A DNA stretch of 39,115 nt from Bradyrhizobium sp. (lineage in GTDB: Bacteria; Pseudomonadota; Alphaproteobacteria; Rhizobiales; Xanthobacteraceae): contig NZ_JAUYAN010000042.1 of NCBI RefSeq assembly GCF_030693485.1, forward strand, positions 1-39,115, in the 5' to 3' direction. The first letter of the stretch is position 1. The number at the start of each line of letters is the position of its first letter. The position numbers and the translations under genes are program-made. Below the pieces are notes generated by a model, which had not been told where the DNA came from, ran no database searches, and saw only the letters and a program-made list of their open reading frames with translations. Below, in pieces: positions 1 through 9,561 of this stretch.

Positions 1-822
1 GCCGCGCCCGCGCCGGCCCCGGCGCCCGCCAAGGCCGCCTGCGCCAATCCCGACGCGCTGGGCATCGCCCGCACCGTGGAAATCGACACCACCGGCGGCC
101 CCGGTTTCGGTTTCGAGCATTTCAAGCAGCTCGATTTCCTGCGCGACAAGGAAGTGGTGATGACATTCGACGACGGCCCCTGGCCCGTCAATACGCTCTC
201 GGTGCTGAAAACCCTGGCCGAGGAATGCACCAAGGCCGTTTTCTTCCCGATCGGCAAACACGCGTCCTATTATCCCGAGATCCTGAAGCAGGTGGCCGCC
301 GCCGGACACACGGTCGGCTCGCACACCTGGTCGCACGCCAACCTCAACAACAAAAAGCTGACCGAGGCCCAGCGCAAGGAAGAAATCGAAAAGGGTTTCA
401 GCGCGGTGAAATGGGCGCTCGGCGCCTCGCCCGCGCCGTTCTTCCGCTTCCCGGCACTGCAGCATCCGCCCGAGATGGTCACCTATCTTGGCGAGCGCAA
501 CATCGGGATTTTCTCCACCGACCTCGACTCCTTCGACTTCAAGGCGAGCAAGGCCCAGACCATCGTCGACAATGTGATGCGGAAGGTGGACAAGCTGGGC
601 AAGGGCATCATCCTGATGCACGACTTCCAGAAGCACACCGGGGAAGCCCTGCCCGACCTGCTGCGCAAATTGAAGGCCGGCGGCTACAAGGTCGTGCATA
701 TGAGGGCCAAGGCGCCGGTGCAGACCATCGCGGAGTTCGACGAGAGCGTCATCAAGGACATGAAGCTTCCGACCGTCAGCAGCCGCCCGTTGAACAGCGT
801 GGTGCAGACGGTTTCCGAATAG
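1..822 (+). CDS. Polysaccharide deacetylase (NodB homology, CE4), 5' end outside window
   Basis: The reading frame is open from base 1, so the start and probably a signal peptide lie upstream. An Ala/Pro-rich stretch at the left edge looks like a linker after an export signal. The visible 273 residues carry the NodB/CE4 motifs. TFDDGP (bases 163-180) supplies the catalytic and metal-binding aspartates. SHTWSH (319-336) is the His-x3-His metal site. FRFPALQHPP is motif 3, and ILMHDF near base 610 carries the distal catalytic His. CE4 enzymes remove N- or O-acetyl groups from polysaccharides such as chitin-like polymers, peptidoglycan or exopolysaccharide. The substrate cannot be read from sequence. 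A GTG at 76 could serve as a start but would leave an unexplained open frame upstream, so the gene is called partial. The family call is secure; the substrate is unknown. Confidence 0.88.
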   Translation, partial: AAPAPAPAPAKAACANPDALGIARTVEIDTTGGPGFGFEHFKQLDFLRDKEVVMTFDDGPWPVNTLSVLKTLAEECTKAVFFPIGKHASYYPEILKQVAAAGHTVGSHTWSHANLNNKKLTEAQRKEEIEKGFSAVKWALGASPAPFFRFPALQHPPEMVTYLGERNIGIFSTDLDSFDFKASKAQTIVDNVMRKVDKLGKGIILMHDFQKHTGEALPDLLRKLKAGGYKVVHMRAKAPVQTIAEFDESVIKDMKLPTVSSRPLNSVVQTVSE

Positions 823-846
823 CGCCAGCCGCAAGCGACAACGCCC

Positions 847-1416
847 GTGCCAGCCCTGCGCATCGACGGCTACGTCATCGTGTCCGCCGACGGCATGCTG
901 GCGGACGCCGGCGGGATGATGCCGGTCGAGCTGAAGTTCGAAGGCGACAAGCGGTTCTTCACCGCCGCCCTCGATTCTGCCGACCTGATTGTGCACGGCC
1001 GCAATTCCTACGAGGATCAGCCCAACTCGCCCGGGCGAAAGCGGATCATCCTGACCCGATCAGTCGGCGCGCTGGCGCCCGATCCCGCCAATCCCCGGGC
1101 CACCTTGTGGAACCCCGCGGGAGCCTCGTTCGATGCCGCGATCGAGCGCGCCGGCGTGCGCGCAGGCACCATCGCCGTGATCGGGGGGCCTGATGTGTTC
1201 GAGATGTTCATGGACCGCTACGACACGTTCTGGCTGTCGCTGGCGCCGCAGGTGAAGCTTCCGGGCGGCCAGCCGTGCTTTCCCGGCGTACCCGCGCGCT
1301 CGCCGCAGGAGGTTCTGGCCGCACACGGCCTCAACGCCGGCGAGGCCAGGATCCTCGACGCCGACTACGGCGTCAGCGTCACGCCGTGGCGGCGTGTTGC
1401 TCAGACATCGCCATAG
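847..1416 (+). CDS. Dihydrofolate reductase-like protein (RibD C-terminal/DHFR fold)
   Basis: This 189-residue protein begins with a beta strand and substrate-loop pattern typical of the DHFR/RibD-C fold (GYVIVSADGMLAD, residues 8-20). VHGRNSYE follows, then a nucleotide-binding element AVIGGPDVFEMFM near residues 113-126. These match NADPH-dependent reductases of the RibD C-terminal family rather than classical FolA. The natural substrate is unknown, and many family members are uncharacterised reductases. The start is GTG, 24 bases after the deacetylase stop, so the two genes may be cotranscribed. The 3' end overlaps the convergent DoxX gene by 16 bases. The fold assignment is good; the function is not established. 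Confidence 0.75.
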   Translation: MPALRIDGYVIVSADGMLADAGGMMPVELKFEGDKRFFTAALDSADLIVHGRNSYEDQPNSPGRKRIILTRSVGALAPDPANPRATLWNPAGASFDAAIERAGVRAGTIAVIGGPDVFEMFMDRYDTFWLSLAPQVKLPGGQPCFPGVPARSPQEVLAAHGLNAGEARILDADYGVSVTPWRRVAQTSP

Positions 1417-1859
1417 GCCGGTTCCGGCGTTTGCGACTGGCGGCCATAGCCGGCGATGATGAACAGCGCGCCGATGATCGACACGTTCTTCAGCGCCTCG
1501 ACCAGCATCTTGCCGTCCGATGGCGACGCCTGATTCCAGAAGTCATGAAAATAGAACGTTGCGGCACCCACAAAGAAGATCAGCAGAATGGAAAAGAACC
1601 GCGCGCCGAAATTGAGCGCGATCATCAATCCGGCGATCGCCTCGAAGGCCCCGACGGCAATAGCTAGCATTTGCGGCATCGGCATCCCCGTGATGCCTTC
1701 GAGCTGCGTCACATAGGGCGTGACCAGCGCCGGGAACGTCACCAACACCTTGGCCGCGATAGCGTCGGATGTAGCCTGGAGGCCGAGAAGCTTGGCTGCT
1801 CCCGAATAAATAAAGAGCGCGGCGAACAGGATTCGCCCGAAAGTTACAAACGCTGGCAT
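1401..1859 (-). CDS. DoxX family membrane protein
   Basis: About 152 residues with four hydrophobic segments. The first (FGRILFAALFIYSGAAKLLG) has the typical DoxX signature, and later segments are MLAIAVGAFEAIAGLMIAL, FFSILLIFFVGAATF and VSIIGALFIIAGYG. DoxX-family proteins are small inner-membrane proteins, some linked to quinone or thiosulfate oxidation or redox stress; most have no assigned role. I chose the ATG at 1859 because GAGG sits about seven bases upstream of it. An in-frame ATG eight codons further upstream lacks a comparable site. The gene ends inside the 3' end of the convergent reductase gene. Its own promoter should lie between it and the end of maeB. Confidence 0.75.
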   Translation of the reverse strand: MPAFVTFGRILFAALFIYSGAAKLLGLQATSDAIAAKVLVTFPALVTPYVTQLEGITGMPMPQMLAIAVGAFEAIAGLMIALNFGARFFSILLIFFVGAATFYFHDFWNQASPSDGKMLVEALKNVSIIGALFIIAGYGRQSQTPEPAYGDV

Positions 1860-1955
1860 GATTGGCCTCGTTGAATGCTGCAAATACCGAAGTCGCGCCG
1901 GCTGAACGATTATGGGCGCTCAGCCCTGGCTTTTCAAACGCTCAAATCAATTCCG

Positions 1956-1982
1956 CGCCCCCCGCTGTCCGCAAACGGGGCG
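1956..1982 (-). terminator. Possible maeB terminator hairpin
   Basis: Six-base G/C arms (CGCCCC at 1956-1961, GGGGCG at 1977-1982) form an inverted repeat just beyond the maeB stop codon. The minus-strand flank after the hairpin is only moderately T-rich, so this may be a weak or Rho-assisted terminator. The rest of 1860-2000 shows nothing else clear. Confidence 0.3.
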
Positions 1983-2000
1983 GTTCGTTTTCGCCCTGAT

Positions 2001-4310
2001 CTATCCGAACAGGCTCGGTTGCTGTCGGCCGGCGCGTTCCTGGGCTTCGACGGCGGCGACGGCGGTCATGTTGAGAATGCCGCGCGCGGTCACCGAGGGG
2101 GTGAGAATGTGCGCCGGGCGCGACGGACCGATCAGGATCGGCCCGACCGGAAGCGCGTCGGCAAGCACCTTGATCATCTGATAGGCGACGTTGGCGGTAT
2201 CGAGGTTCGGCATGATCAGGATATTGGCGACACCTTCCAGCTTGGAATGCGGCAGGATCAGTTTTCGCGCGGCTTCGGATAGCGCGGTGTCGCCCTGCAT
2301 CTCGCCGTCGGCCTCGATTTCCGGATGGTTCTGCTTCAGCAGCGCCGTGGCGCGGCGCATCTTGCGCGAGGAGTCGGTATCGTAGCTGCCGAAATCGGAA
2401 TGCGAGACGAACGCGACCTTGGGCTTGATGTTGAAGCGCTGCACATGGATCGCCGCCAGCGCCGCCACCTCCGCAAGCTCCTCGGCGGTCGGGTTCGGCC
2501 TCACCTGGGTGTCGGCGATGAAATAGGCGCCCTTGCTGGTGATCATCAGCGCCAGTGCCGCGAAGTCGCTGACCCCCGGCATGAAGCCGACGATCTCGCG
2601 GACATGGCGCAAATGGCTCATGTAACGGCCTTCGACGCCGCAGATCATGGCGTCGGCTTCGCCGCGCATGACAGCCAGTGCGGCGATGACCGTGGCGTTG
2701 GTGCGCACCACCGTGCGCGCCGCATCCGGCGTCACGCCGTGCCGGCCGGCGACATCGATATAGGACTGCACATAGGACCGGTAACGCGGATCGTCCTCGG
2801 GATTGACGAGGTCGAAATCCTGTCCGGCCCTGATCGACAGGCCGAACCGCTTGATCCGCGCCTCGACCACCGACGGGCGTCCGACCAGGATCGGCCGCGC
2901 CAGCTTCTCCTCCAGCACGACCTGGGTCGCGTGCAGCACGCGCTCGTCCTCGCCTTCGGCGTAGATCACGCGGACCGGCTGGGTCTTGGCCTTGGCGAAC
3001 ATCGGCTTCATGACGAGACCGGAACGGAACGCGAAGCGCTCGAGCTGCGCGCTGTAGTCGTCGAAGTCAGCAATCGGCCGCGAGGCCACGCCCGACGCCA
3101 TCGCCGCCTTCGCCACCGCCGGCGCAATGCGCAGGATCAGCCGCGGGTCGAACGGGCTCGGGATCAGCGAGCCGGGCCCGAACCCCTGCGCTTCGCCGCT
3201 GTCAAAACCCGGCGCCACCGCATCCGACGGCGGATCGCGCGCCAGTTGCGCGATGGCATCGACCGCGGCCTTCTTCATCTCCTCGTTGATGGCGGTGGCG
3301 CCGACGTCGAGCGCGCCGCGGAAGATGAAGGGAAAGCACAGGACGTTGTTGACCTGGTTGGGAAAGTCGGAGCGCCCCGTGCAGACCATGGCGTCGGGGC
3401 GTGCCTTGCGGGCCTCGTCCGGCATGATTTCGGGGGTTGGATTGGCCAGCGCCATCACCAGCGGCCTGTCCGCCATCGCCTTGACCATGTCGGAGGTCAG
3501 CACATTGGGCGCCGAAAGCCCCAGAAAAATGTCGGCGCCGCCGATCACTTCCGCCAGCACGCGCTTGTCGGTTTTCTGTGCATAGACCGACTTCCAGCGG
3601 TCCATCAGCGTGTTGCGGCCTTCATGCACCACGCCGTCGATATCGCATACCCAGATATTCTTGCGCTGCGCGCCCATCGAGACCAGCAGATTGAGGCACG
3701 CGATCGCAGCCGCGCCGGCGCCGGAGGCGACGATCTTGATGTCGGCCAGTTTCTTGCCGTTGAGCAGCAAGGCATTGGTGATCGCGGCGGCGACGATGAT
3801 GGCGGTACCATGCTGATCGTCGTGGAATACCGGGATCTTCATGCGCGCCTTGAGTTGCGCCTCGATCTCGAAGCACTCCGGTCCCTTGATGTCCTCGAGA
3901 TTGATGCCGCCGAAGGTCGGCTCGAGGGCGGCCACGGTCTCGACCACGCGCTCGACGGTGTCGGCGGCGATTTCGATATCGAAGACGTCGATCCCTGCGA
4001 ATTTCTTGAACAGCACCGCCTTGCCTTCCATCACGGGCTTCGACGCCAGCGGGCCGATATTGCCGAGGCCGAGCACCGCGGTGCCGTTGGAGACAACGGC
4101 GACCAGATTGGCGCGGATGGTCAGGGATGCTGCTTCCGCCGGATCGGCAGCGATGGCCATGCAGGCCGCCGCCACACCCGGCGAATAGGCCAGTGCAAGG
4201 TCGCGCTGGTTGGCGAGCGGCTTGATCGCCTGGATTTCGAGCTTTCCCGGCCGCGGCAGCCGGTGATAGGCCAGCGCCGCGGATTGCAGATCTTCAGAAT
4301 GCGACGACAT
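2001..4310 (-). CDS. maeB: NADP-dependent malic enzyme with C-terminal phosphotransacetylase-like domain
   Basis: This 769-residue cytoplasmic enzyme oxidatively decarboxylates malate to pyruvate, giving NADPH and linking the TCA cycle to gluconeogenesis and lipid synthesis. The N-terminal ~430 residues are the malic enzyme. They include [42 protein letters not shown] (quoted in part), the metal/substrate element [11 protein letters not shown], and the Rossmann motif [16 protein letters not shown]. The C-terminal ~330 residues form a phosphate acetyltransferase-like domain ([29 protein letters not shown]), which in this family is usually regulatory. Length is normal for the MaeB fusion class. 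The ATG follows a GGGGGA ribosome site at good spacing. It lies 59 bases downstream of aspS on the same strand, so readthrough from aspS is possible. Confidence 0.95.
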   Translation of the reverse strand: MSSHSEDLQSAALAYHRLPRPGKLEIQAIKPLANQRDLALAYSPGVAAACMAIAADPAEAASLTIRANLVAVVSNGTAVLGLGNIGPLASKPVMEGKAVLFKKFAGIDVFDIEIAADTVERVVETVAALEPTFGGINLEDIKGPECFEIEAQLKARMKIPVFHDDQHGTAIIVAAAITNALLLNGKKLADIKIVASGAGAAAIACLNLLVSMGAQRKNIWVCDIDGVVHEGRNTLMDRWKSVYAQKTDKRVLAEVIGGADIFLGLSAPNVLTSDMVKAMADRPLVMALANPTPEIMPDEARKARPDAMVCTGRSDFPNQVNNVLCFPFIFRGALDVGATAINEEMKKAAVDAIAQLARDPPSDAVAPGFDSGEAQGFGPGSLIPSPFDPRLILRIAPAVAKAAMASGVASRPIADFDDYSAQLERFAFRSGLVMKPMFAKAKTQPVRVIYAEGEDERVLHATQVVLEEKLARPILVGRPSVVEARIKRFGLSIRAGQDFDLVNPEDDPRYRSYVQSYIDVAGRHGVTPDAARTVVRTNATVIAALAVMRGEADAMICGVEGRYMSHLRHVREIVGFMPGVSDFAALALMITSKGAYFIADTQVRPNPTAEELAEVAALAAIHVQRFNIKPKVAFVSHSDFGSYDTDSSRKMRRATALLKQNHPEIEADGEMQGDTALSEAARKLILPHSKLEGVANILIMPNLDTANVAYQMIKVLADALPVGPILIGPSRPAHILTPSVTARGILNMTAVAAVEAQERAGRQQPSLFG

Positions 4311-4369
4311 ACATTTCCCCCGGCGGCTTGCCTGGCCCCGAATTCAGATTTCGGTGACCAGACTTTGCG

Positions 4370-6283
4370 CTACCCCTTGTCCGGCAGATTGAGCCGGATG
4401 TGCAGCTCGCGCAACTGTTTGGGCGCGACGTCCGAGGGCGCGCCCATCAGCAGGTCTTCGGCCCGCTGGTTCATCGGGAACAGCGAGATTTCGCGCAAAT
4501 TGGTGGTGCCGCAGAGTAGCATGACGATGCGGTCGACGCCGGCCGCCATGCCGCCATGCGGCGGCGCACCGTACTGGAACGCGCGGTACATGCCGCCGAA
4601 CCGCTCGACCACGTCGCTCTCGCCATAGCCGGCAATCTCGAACGCCTTCACCATCGCCTCGGGCCGATGATTGCGGATGCCGCCGGAAGCGATCTCGTAA
4701 CCATTGCAGGTGATGTCGTACTGGAACGCCTTGATGGTCAGCGGGTCCTGGGTCTGCAACGCCGCGAGGCCGCCCTGCGGCATCGAGAACGGGTTATGCG
4801 AGAAGTCGACCTTCTTGTCTTCCTCGTTGTACTCGTACATCGGGAAGTCGACGATCCAGGCGAGTTCGAACCGATCCTTGTCGATCAGGTTCAATTCCTC
4901 GCCGAGCCTGGTTCGCGCCAGACCCGAAAACTTCCAGAATTTCTCGGGGTCGCCGGCCACGAAGAAGGCGGCATCGCCCTCCTTCAGGCCGAGTTGGGCA
5001 CGAATCGCCGCTGTCCGCTCGGGGCCGATGTTATTGGCAAGCGGCCCTGCGCCCGCCACTGTTGGCTGGCCACCCAATGGAGTTGGATTCACCCCCAGAT
5101 ATTTATTCGCCTCACCGATTTTCCCCTCTTTGATCAGTCGGTCAACGACATCCCGATCTTTTTGTTGATCAGGTTTAGACAGATCAAGCGTGACGTCTCC
5201 AGCACGCCACATGATGTAGCCGAGCCCGGGCTGGCCCTCGCCCTGCGCCCAGGAGTTCATCCGGTCGCAGAACGCGCGGGAGCCGCCGCCCTTGCCGGGG
5301 ATGGCCCAGACCTGGTTCTTCGGGTCTTCCAGCATCCGCGCGAACACCTTGAAACCGGAGCCGCGGAAGTGCTCGGAGACTTCCTGCATGATGATCGGGT
5401 TGCGGAGGTCGGGCTTGTCGCTGCCGTATTTGCGCAAGGCTTCCGCGAACGGGATCCGCGGCCATTTCTTGGTAACAGGCTTGCCCTTGGCAAACTCCTC
5501 GAACACGCCGGTGACGACAGGCTCAACCGCCGCAAAAACATCGTCCTGCTCGACGAAGCTCATCTCGAGATCGAGCTGGTAGAACTCGCCCGGCAGGCGA
5601 TCGGCGCGCGGGTCCTCGTCGCGGAAACACGGCGCGATCAGGAAGTAGCGGTCGAAGCCCGACATCATCAAAAGCTGCTTGTACTGCTGCGGCGCCTGCG
5701 GCAGCGCATAGAACTTGCCTGGATGAATCCTCGACGGCACCAGGAAGTCCCGCGCCCCTTCCGGCGATGACGCGGTCAGGATCGGGGTCTGGAATTCGAA
5801 GAAGCCCTGCTCCTTCATCCGCTTGCGCATGGAATCGACGATCGCGCCGCGCGTCATGATATTCTGGTGCAGTTTCTCGCGACGAAGGTCGAGGAAACGG
5901 TACTTAAGCCTTATGTCCTCAGGATATTCCTGCTCGCCGAACACCGGCAGCGGCAATTCGGCGGCCGGCCCCAGCACCTCGATCTCGCTGACGTAAAGCT
6001 CGACCATGCCGGTCGGCAAATCCGGGTTGTCGGTGCCGGCGGGCCGGCGGCGGACCTTGCCGTCGATCCTTACCACCCACTCCGCGCGCAGTTTTTCGGC
6101 ATCCTTGAAAGCCGGCGAATCCGGGTCTGCCACGCATTGGGTCAGGCCGTAATGGTCGCGCAGATCGATGAACAGCACGCCGCCATGGTCGCGGATACGA
6201 TGGCACCAGCCGGACAGCCGAACTGTCTGGTCGATTTCGCCCTCACGGAGCGCGCCGCATGTATGTGACCGGTAGCGATGCAT
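4370..6283 (-). CDS. aspS: Aspartate-tRNA ligase (bacterial type) with an internal insertion
   Basis: Charges tRNA-Asp with aspartate in the cytoplasm; in bacteria lacking AsnRS it can also mischarge tRNA-Asn. The order is an OB-fold anticodon-binding domain (residues 1-110), the class II core with motif 2 around [15 protein letters not shown] (220-234), an inserted GAD domain (about 290-430), and motif 3 [11 protein letters not shown] near the end. At 637 residues it is about 45-50 longer than the roughly 590 expected for the bacterial enzyme. The excess sits at residues 361-409 inside the GAD domain and is lower in G+C (separate entry). The frame is intact, so the enzyme is presumably functional. 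The ATG is preceded by GGAA at workable spacing. Confidence 0.96.
   Translation of the reverse strand: MHRYRSHTCGALREGEIDQTVRLSGWCHRIRDHGGVLFIDLRDHYGLTQCVADPDSPAFKDAEKLRAEWVVRIDGKVRRRPAGTDNPDLPTGMVELYVSEIEVLGPAAELPLPVFGEQEYPEDIRLKYRFLDLRREKLHQNIMTRGAIVDSMRKRMKEQGFFEFQTPILTASSPEGARDFLVPSRIHPGKFYALPQAPQQYKQLLMMSGFDRYFLIAPCFRDEDPRADRLPGEFYQLDLEMSFVEQDDVFAAVEPVVTGVFEEFAKGKPVTKKWPRIPFAEALRKYGSDKPDLRNPIIMQEVSEHFRGSGFKVFARMLEDPKNQVWAIPGKGGGSRAFCDRMNSWAQGEGQPGLGYIMWRAGDVTLDLSKPDQQKDRDVVDRLIKEGKIGEANKYLGVNPTPLGGQPTVAGAGPLANNIGPERTAAIRAQLGLKEGDAAFFVAGDPEKFWKFSGLARTRLGEELNLIDKDRFELAWIVDFPMYEYNEEDKKVDFSHNPFSMPQGGLAALQTQDPLTIKAFQYDITCNGYEIASGGIRNHRPEAMVKAFEIAGYGESDVVERFGGMYRAFQYGAPPHGGMAAGVDRIVMLLCGTTNLREISLFPMNQRAEDLLMGAPSDVAPKQLRELHIRLNLPDKG
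5057..5203 (-). other. Low-GC in-frame insertion inside aspS
   Basis: Residues 361-409 of AspRS (from [11 protein letters not shown] to GGQPTVA) interrupt the usual run from GYIMWR to [10 protein letters not shown], which are close together in ordinary bacterial AspRS. I count 69 G+C in the 140 bases 5061-5200 (49%), well below the flanking gene. Codons such as AAA, CAA, AAT and TAT are frequent here and rare around it. The segment is a multiple of three and adds a charged, probably helical, piece ([21 protein letters not shown]). Exact edges are approximate because they are inferred from memory of family alignments. No clear terminal repeats were found. Confidence 0.6.
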
Positions 6284-6507
6284 GGAATTTCCAAAAACAG
6301 ATGTGGAGAGGTCGAATCGAGGCCAAAAGCCCGTCCGAGGAGGGTCAGGGTTTACCCGACGCGGTCAGGCGCGGCAACCGAATGCGGGGGCGATTTTGGC
6401 GGCCAAACCCGGCGCCGGGAGCGGGAAATGGAGCAAAAAACCGAGTCATTTCCGGGCAATGGCGCAAGACGATTGTCTATTCCCCAAGCGCGCCTATCTT
6501 CTAGCCC

Positions 6508-7986
6508 ATGACGGTCCATTTCCCCTTCCAGAACACCTATACGGCGCTGCCGGCGAGCTTTTTTGCCCGGGTGGTGCCGACCCCGGTCGCCGCCCCGCGC
6601 CTGATCAAGCTGAACCGGCCGCTGGCGGTGCAGCTCGGCCTCGATCCCGACCTGCTCGACAGCCCCGAGGGGGCCGAGATCCTGGCGGGAAAACGGGTCC
6701 CCGAGGGGGCCGACCCGATCGCGATGGCTTATGCCGGCCACCAGTTCGGCCATTTCGTGCCGCAGCTCGGGGACGGCCGCGCGATTTTGCTCGGTGAAGT
6801 CATCGACGCCGACGGCGTGCGTCGCGACATCCAGCTCAAGGGGTCCGGCCCGACACCGTTTTCGCGCCGCGGCGATGGCCGTGCGGCGCTCGGTCCCGTG
6901 CTGCGCGAATACATCGTCAGCGAGGCGATGGCCGCACTCGGCATACCCACCACGCGCTCGCTCGCCGCCGTCATCACGGGCGAAAACGTCATGCGCGAGA
7001 CGCCGTTGCCGGGCGCCGTGCTGACCCGTGTCGCCTCCAGCCACATTCGCGTCGGCACCTTCCAGTATTTCGCGGCGCGCAGCGACACCGAAGGCGTGCG
7101 ACGGCTGGCCGATCACGTCATCGCCAGGCATTACCCGCACGCCGCCGATGCCGAGCGGCCCTACCGCGCGCTGCTCGAAGCCGTGATCGCGCGGCAGGCC
7201 GATCTGGTGGCGCGCTGGCTGCTGGTCGGATTCATCCATGGCGTCATGAACACCGACAATTCCTCGGTTGCGGGCGAGACCATCGACTACGGCCCCTGCG
7301 CCTTCATGGATCACTACGACCCCGCAAAAGTGTTCAGCTCGATCGACGAACAAGGCCGCTACGCCTATGCCAACCAGCCGCGGATCGCGCTCTGGAACCT
7401 GACGCGGCTGGCGGAATGCCTGCTGCCGCTGTTGTCGGACGACAAGGACAAGGCCATCGAGGAAGCCCAGACCATCCTCGGCGAGTTCGCGGAGCGGTTC
7501 ACGTCGGCCTATCAGACCGGCCTGCGCCGGAAGATCGGCCTGTTCACCGCGCGCGACGGCGACGAGGCGCTGGTGCAGGACCTGCTGGACACGATGGCGA
7601 AGAACCATGCCGACTTTACTCTGACCTTCCGGCGCCTCAGCGACGCCGCACTCGATCCCGACGGCGATACCGAAGTCCGGCAATTGTTCGCCGATCCATC
7701 CGCCCATGACGAATGGGCCAAGCGCTGGCGGCAGCGGATTATCGAGGAGCCGCAGACCCCCGCCGAGCGGCAGGCCGCGATGCGCACAGTCAATCCCGCC
7801 TTCATCCCGAGAAACCACAGGGTAGAAGCCGTGATCGAAGCCGCCGTGAACCGCGACGATTTCACGCCGTTCGAGGAACTGCTGGCGGTGCTGGCAAAGC
7901 CGTATCAGGACCAGCCTGATTTTGCCGATTACGCCGATCCCCCCGAGCCGCACCAGTGCGTGCTGCAGACGTTTTGCGGGACGTAA
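6508..7986 (+). CDS. selO: Protein adenylyltransferase SelO (YdiU family)
   Basis: This 492-residue protein has the SelO pseudokinase fold. Members transfer AMP from ATP to Ser/Thr/Tyr side chains of proteins and are linked to redox stress. Visible features are the phosphate-binding region [21 protein letters not shown] (residues 109-129), HGVMNTDN with the catalytic-region Asp250 and metal ligand Asn251, and DYGPCAFMD with metal ligand Asp260. These are consistent with known bacterial SelO active-site positions. The C terminus ends CVLQTFCGT. Its last Cys (490) is third from the end, the position held by selenocysteine in animal SelO. The gene starts at ATG 6508 and is divergent from aspS. 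The 224-base gap between them should hold both promoters, but I see no strong hexamers. Confidence 0.92.
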   Translation: MTVHFPFQNTYTALPASFFARVVPTPVAAPRLIKLNRPLAVQLGLDPDLLDSPEGAEILAGKRVPEGADPIAMAYAGHQFGHFVPQLGDGRAILLGEVIDADGVRRDIQLKGSGPTPFSRRGDGRAALGPVLREYIVSEAMAALGIPTTRSLAAVITGENVMRETPLPGAVLTRVASSHIRVGTFQYFAARSDTEGVRRLADHVIARHYPHAADAERPYRALLEAVIARQADLVARWLLVGFIHGVMNTDNSSVAGETIDYGPCAFMDHYDPAKVFSSIDEQGRYAYANQPRIALWNLTRLAECLLPLLSDDKDKAIEEAQTILGEFAERFTSAYQTGLRRKIGLFTARDGDEALVQDLLDTMAKNHADFTLTFRRLSDAALDPDGDTEVRQLFADPSAHDEWAKRWRQRIIEEPQTPAERQAAMRTVNPAFIPRNHRVEAVIEAAVNRDDFTPFEELLAVLAKPYQDQPDFADYADPPEPHQCVLQTFCGT

Positions 7987-8098
7987 GGCGCTAACTTTCC
8001 GTTAAACATCGCATCAGGCTCCGGTTCCCCGGCCTCAGGAATTAACAAACGGTCAATGGGTTCCCGACAAGTCTAACGGCTTGGCTGGGGGAACTATC

Positions 8099-8212
8099 GT
8101 GTTCGACGTATTGGTATTTGAGTTCATGGGATTGGCGATGCTGGCACTCTGCATCATCGTGTTGGCCACCCCGTCGCAGCGACGGCGCTCGCGCCACGTC
8201 CGCGACTACTGA
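8099..8212 (+). CDS. Candidate small single-pass membrane protein (37 aa)
   Basis: A GTG at 8099 preceded by GGGGGA at good spacing opens a 37-codon frame ending TGA at 8210-8212. The product has one hydrophobic helix (residues 4-23, including MGLAMLALCIIVLA) followed by a basic tail (QRRRSRHVRD), as expected for a small inner-membrane protein with its C terminus in the cytoplasm. It stands alone between selO and rnd, with about 110 bases of non-coding DNA on each side. No family is recognised. The ribosome site and composition argue for a real gene, but such short frames can arise by chance. Confidence 0.45.
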   Translation: MFDVLVFEFMGLAMLALCIIVLATPSQRRRSRHVRDY

Positions 8213-8332
8213 CAGGTGCATTCGGACCGTTGCGTGAACCGGGCCGCCGACGGGCGATCCCGGCGGCGCTGAGTCCCGGCCGAAAAATCCCTGCCGGGCC
8301 AGAATGCAAGGGCTGAATTCGCCGCAAGACCC

Positions 8333-8338
8333 TTGACA
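8333..8338 (+). promoter_or_regulatory. Consensus -35 hexamer (TTGACA) upstream of rnd
   Basis: A perfect TTGACA lies 49 bases before the rnd start. No good -10 hexamer is found 16-18 bases downstream, so only the -35 element can be claimed. The same TTG could be read as an upstream in-frame start for rnd; I consider it promoter sequence instead. Confidence 0.3.
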
Positions 8339-8386
8339 TATCAGCGCTTTCGGCCGAACGCGTCTCAAAAGCGTTATGGACCGTTC

Positions 8387-9535
8387 ATGGATCTGATTAC
8401 CACCACCTCCGACTTGGCCGCGGTATGCGGCCGGCTCGCGAAACATCCTGTCATTACCGTCGATACCGAGTTTCTGCGGGAGACCACCTACTACCCCCTG
8501 CTCTGCGTGGTGCAGATGGCGAGCGCCGAGGAAGCGGTCGTGATCGATACGCTGGCCCAGGGCATCGACCTCAAGCCGTTCTTCGAGCTGATGGGCGACG
8601 AGAAGGTCCTGAAAGTCTTCCACGCCGCACGGCAGGACATCGAAATCGTCTGGCACCAATCCGGCACCATTCCGCACCCGATCTTCGACACCCAGGTGGC
8701 GGCCATGGTGCTCGGCTACGGCGATTCCATTGCCTATGACCAGCTGGTCGAGCGCATCGCTGGCCACCGCCCGGACAAGACCCACCGCTTCACCGACTGG
8801 TCGCGCCGGCCGCTCAGCGCCGAGCAGATGCATTACGCGGTCTCCGACGTCACCCATTTGCGCGACGTATTCGCGGCCCTCGACGTCGATCTCAAGAAGC
8901 GCGGCCGCAGCGAATGGGTGAGCGAGGAAATGGAGGTCCTGACCTCGCCGAAAACCTACGACTTCCACCCCGAACGCGCCTGGGAGCGGCTCAAGACCCG
9001 GGTCCGCAAGCCGAAGGAGCTGGCGGTGCTGATGGAAGTCGCGGCCTGGCGCGAACAGGAGGCGCAAAGCCGCGACGTGCCGCGCAGCCGCGTGCTGAAG
9101 GACGATGCGGTCGGCGACATCGCCACCCACGCGCCGACCACCCTCGAACGCCTGGCCAATCTGCGCTCGCTGCCGAAGGGTTTTGATCGCTCGAAATGGG
9201 GCGCCGACATCGTGGCCGCCGTACAGCGCGGGCTGGCGCGCGATCCGGCCTCGTTGCCGAAGCTCGACAAGCCGCGCGGCAATTCAAACGGCGGGGCGAT
9301 CGTCGAGCTGTTGAAGGTCCTGCTGCGCATGACCTCGGAGCGTCACGCCGTCGCCAGCAAGGTCATCGCCACCGTCGACGACCTGGAGCAGATCGCGGCC
9401 GACGATAATGCCGACGTCGGCGCACTGCATGGCTGGCGCCGCGAATTGTTCGGCGAGGCGGCGCTGGCGTTGAAGCAGGGCCGGCTGGCGCTGGCGATCG
9501 AAAAAGGGCGCGTCATCAGGGTCGATCGGGCCTAG
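8387..9535 (+). CDS. rnd: Ribonuclease D
   Basis: A 3'-5' exoribonuclease of 382 residues that trims tRNA precursors and other structured RNAs. The DEDDy exonuclease domain is intact: VDTEFLRE gives Asp26 and Glu28, HAARQDIEI gives Asp84, and [10 protein letters not shown] gives Tyr150 and Asp154. One or two HRDC-type helical domains follow (from about residue 205; [19 protein letters not shown] is characteristic). I start at ATG 8387 because the family normally begins a few residues before the first strand ([12 protein letters not shown]). The 18 extra codons from an upstream TTG overlap a -35 promoter hexamer. It converges with the minus-strand isochorismatase-fold gene, with 26 bases between stops. 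Confidence 0.93.
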   Translation: MDLITTTSDLAAVCGRLAKHPVITVDTEFLRETTYYPLLCVVQMASAEEAVVIDTLAQGIDLKPFFELMGDEKVLKVFHAARQDIEIVWHQSGTIPHPIFDTQVAAMVLGYGDSIAYDQLVERIAGHRPDKTHRFTDWSRRPLSAEQMHYAVSDVTHLRDVFAALDVDLKKRGRSEWVSEEMEVLTSPKTYDFHPERAWERLKTRVRKPKELAVLMEVAAWREQEAQSRDVPRSRVLKDDAVGDIATHAPTTLERLANLRSLPKGFDRSKWGADIVAAVQRGLARDPASLPKLDKPRGNSNGGAIVELLKVLLRMTSERHAVASKVIATVDDLEQIAADDNADVGALHGWRRELFGEAALALKQGRLALAIEKGRVIRVDRA

Positions 9536-9561
9536 CCACAGCCCTTCCCGGGTCTCTCCGA

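Noticed and set aside
2325..4628. 767-codon open frame on the plus strand opposite maeB
   Set aside because: Its product is Arg/His/Asp-rich low-information sequence typical of antisense frames in GC-rich genes, while the minus strand encodes a clear malic enzyme.
5040..5210. Frameshift or assembly error in aspS as explanation for the odd segment
   Set aside because: The frame is open throughout, the segment length is a multiple of three, and family motifs resume in the same frame on both sides.
6352..7953. 533-codon minus-strand frame opposite selO
   Set aside because: Shadow frame; would overlap the whole of a well-conserved gene.
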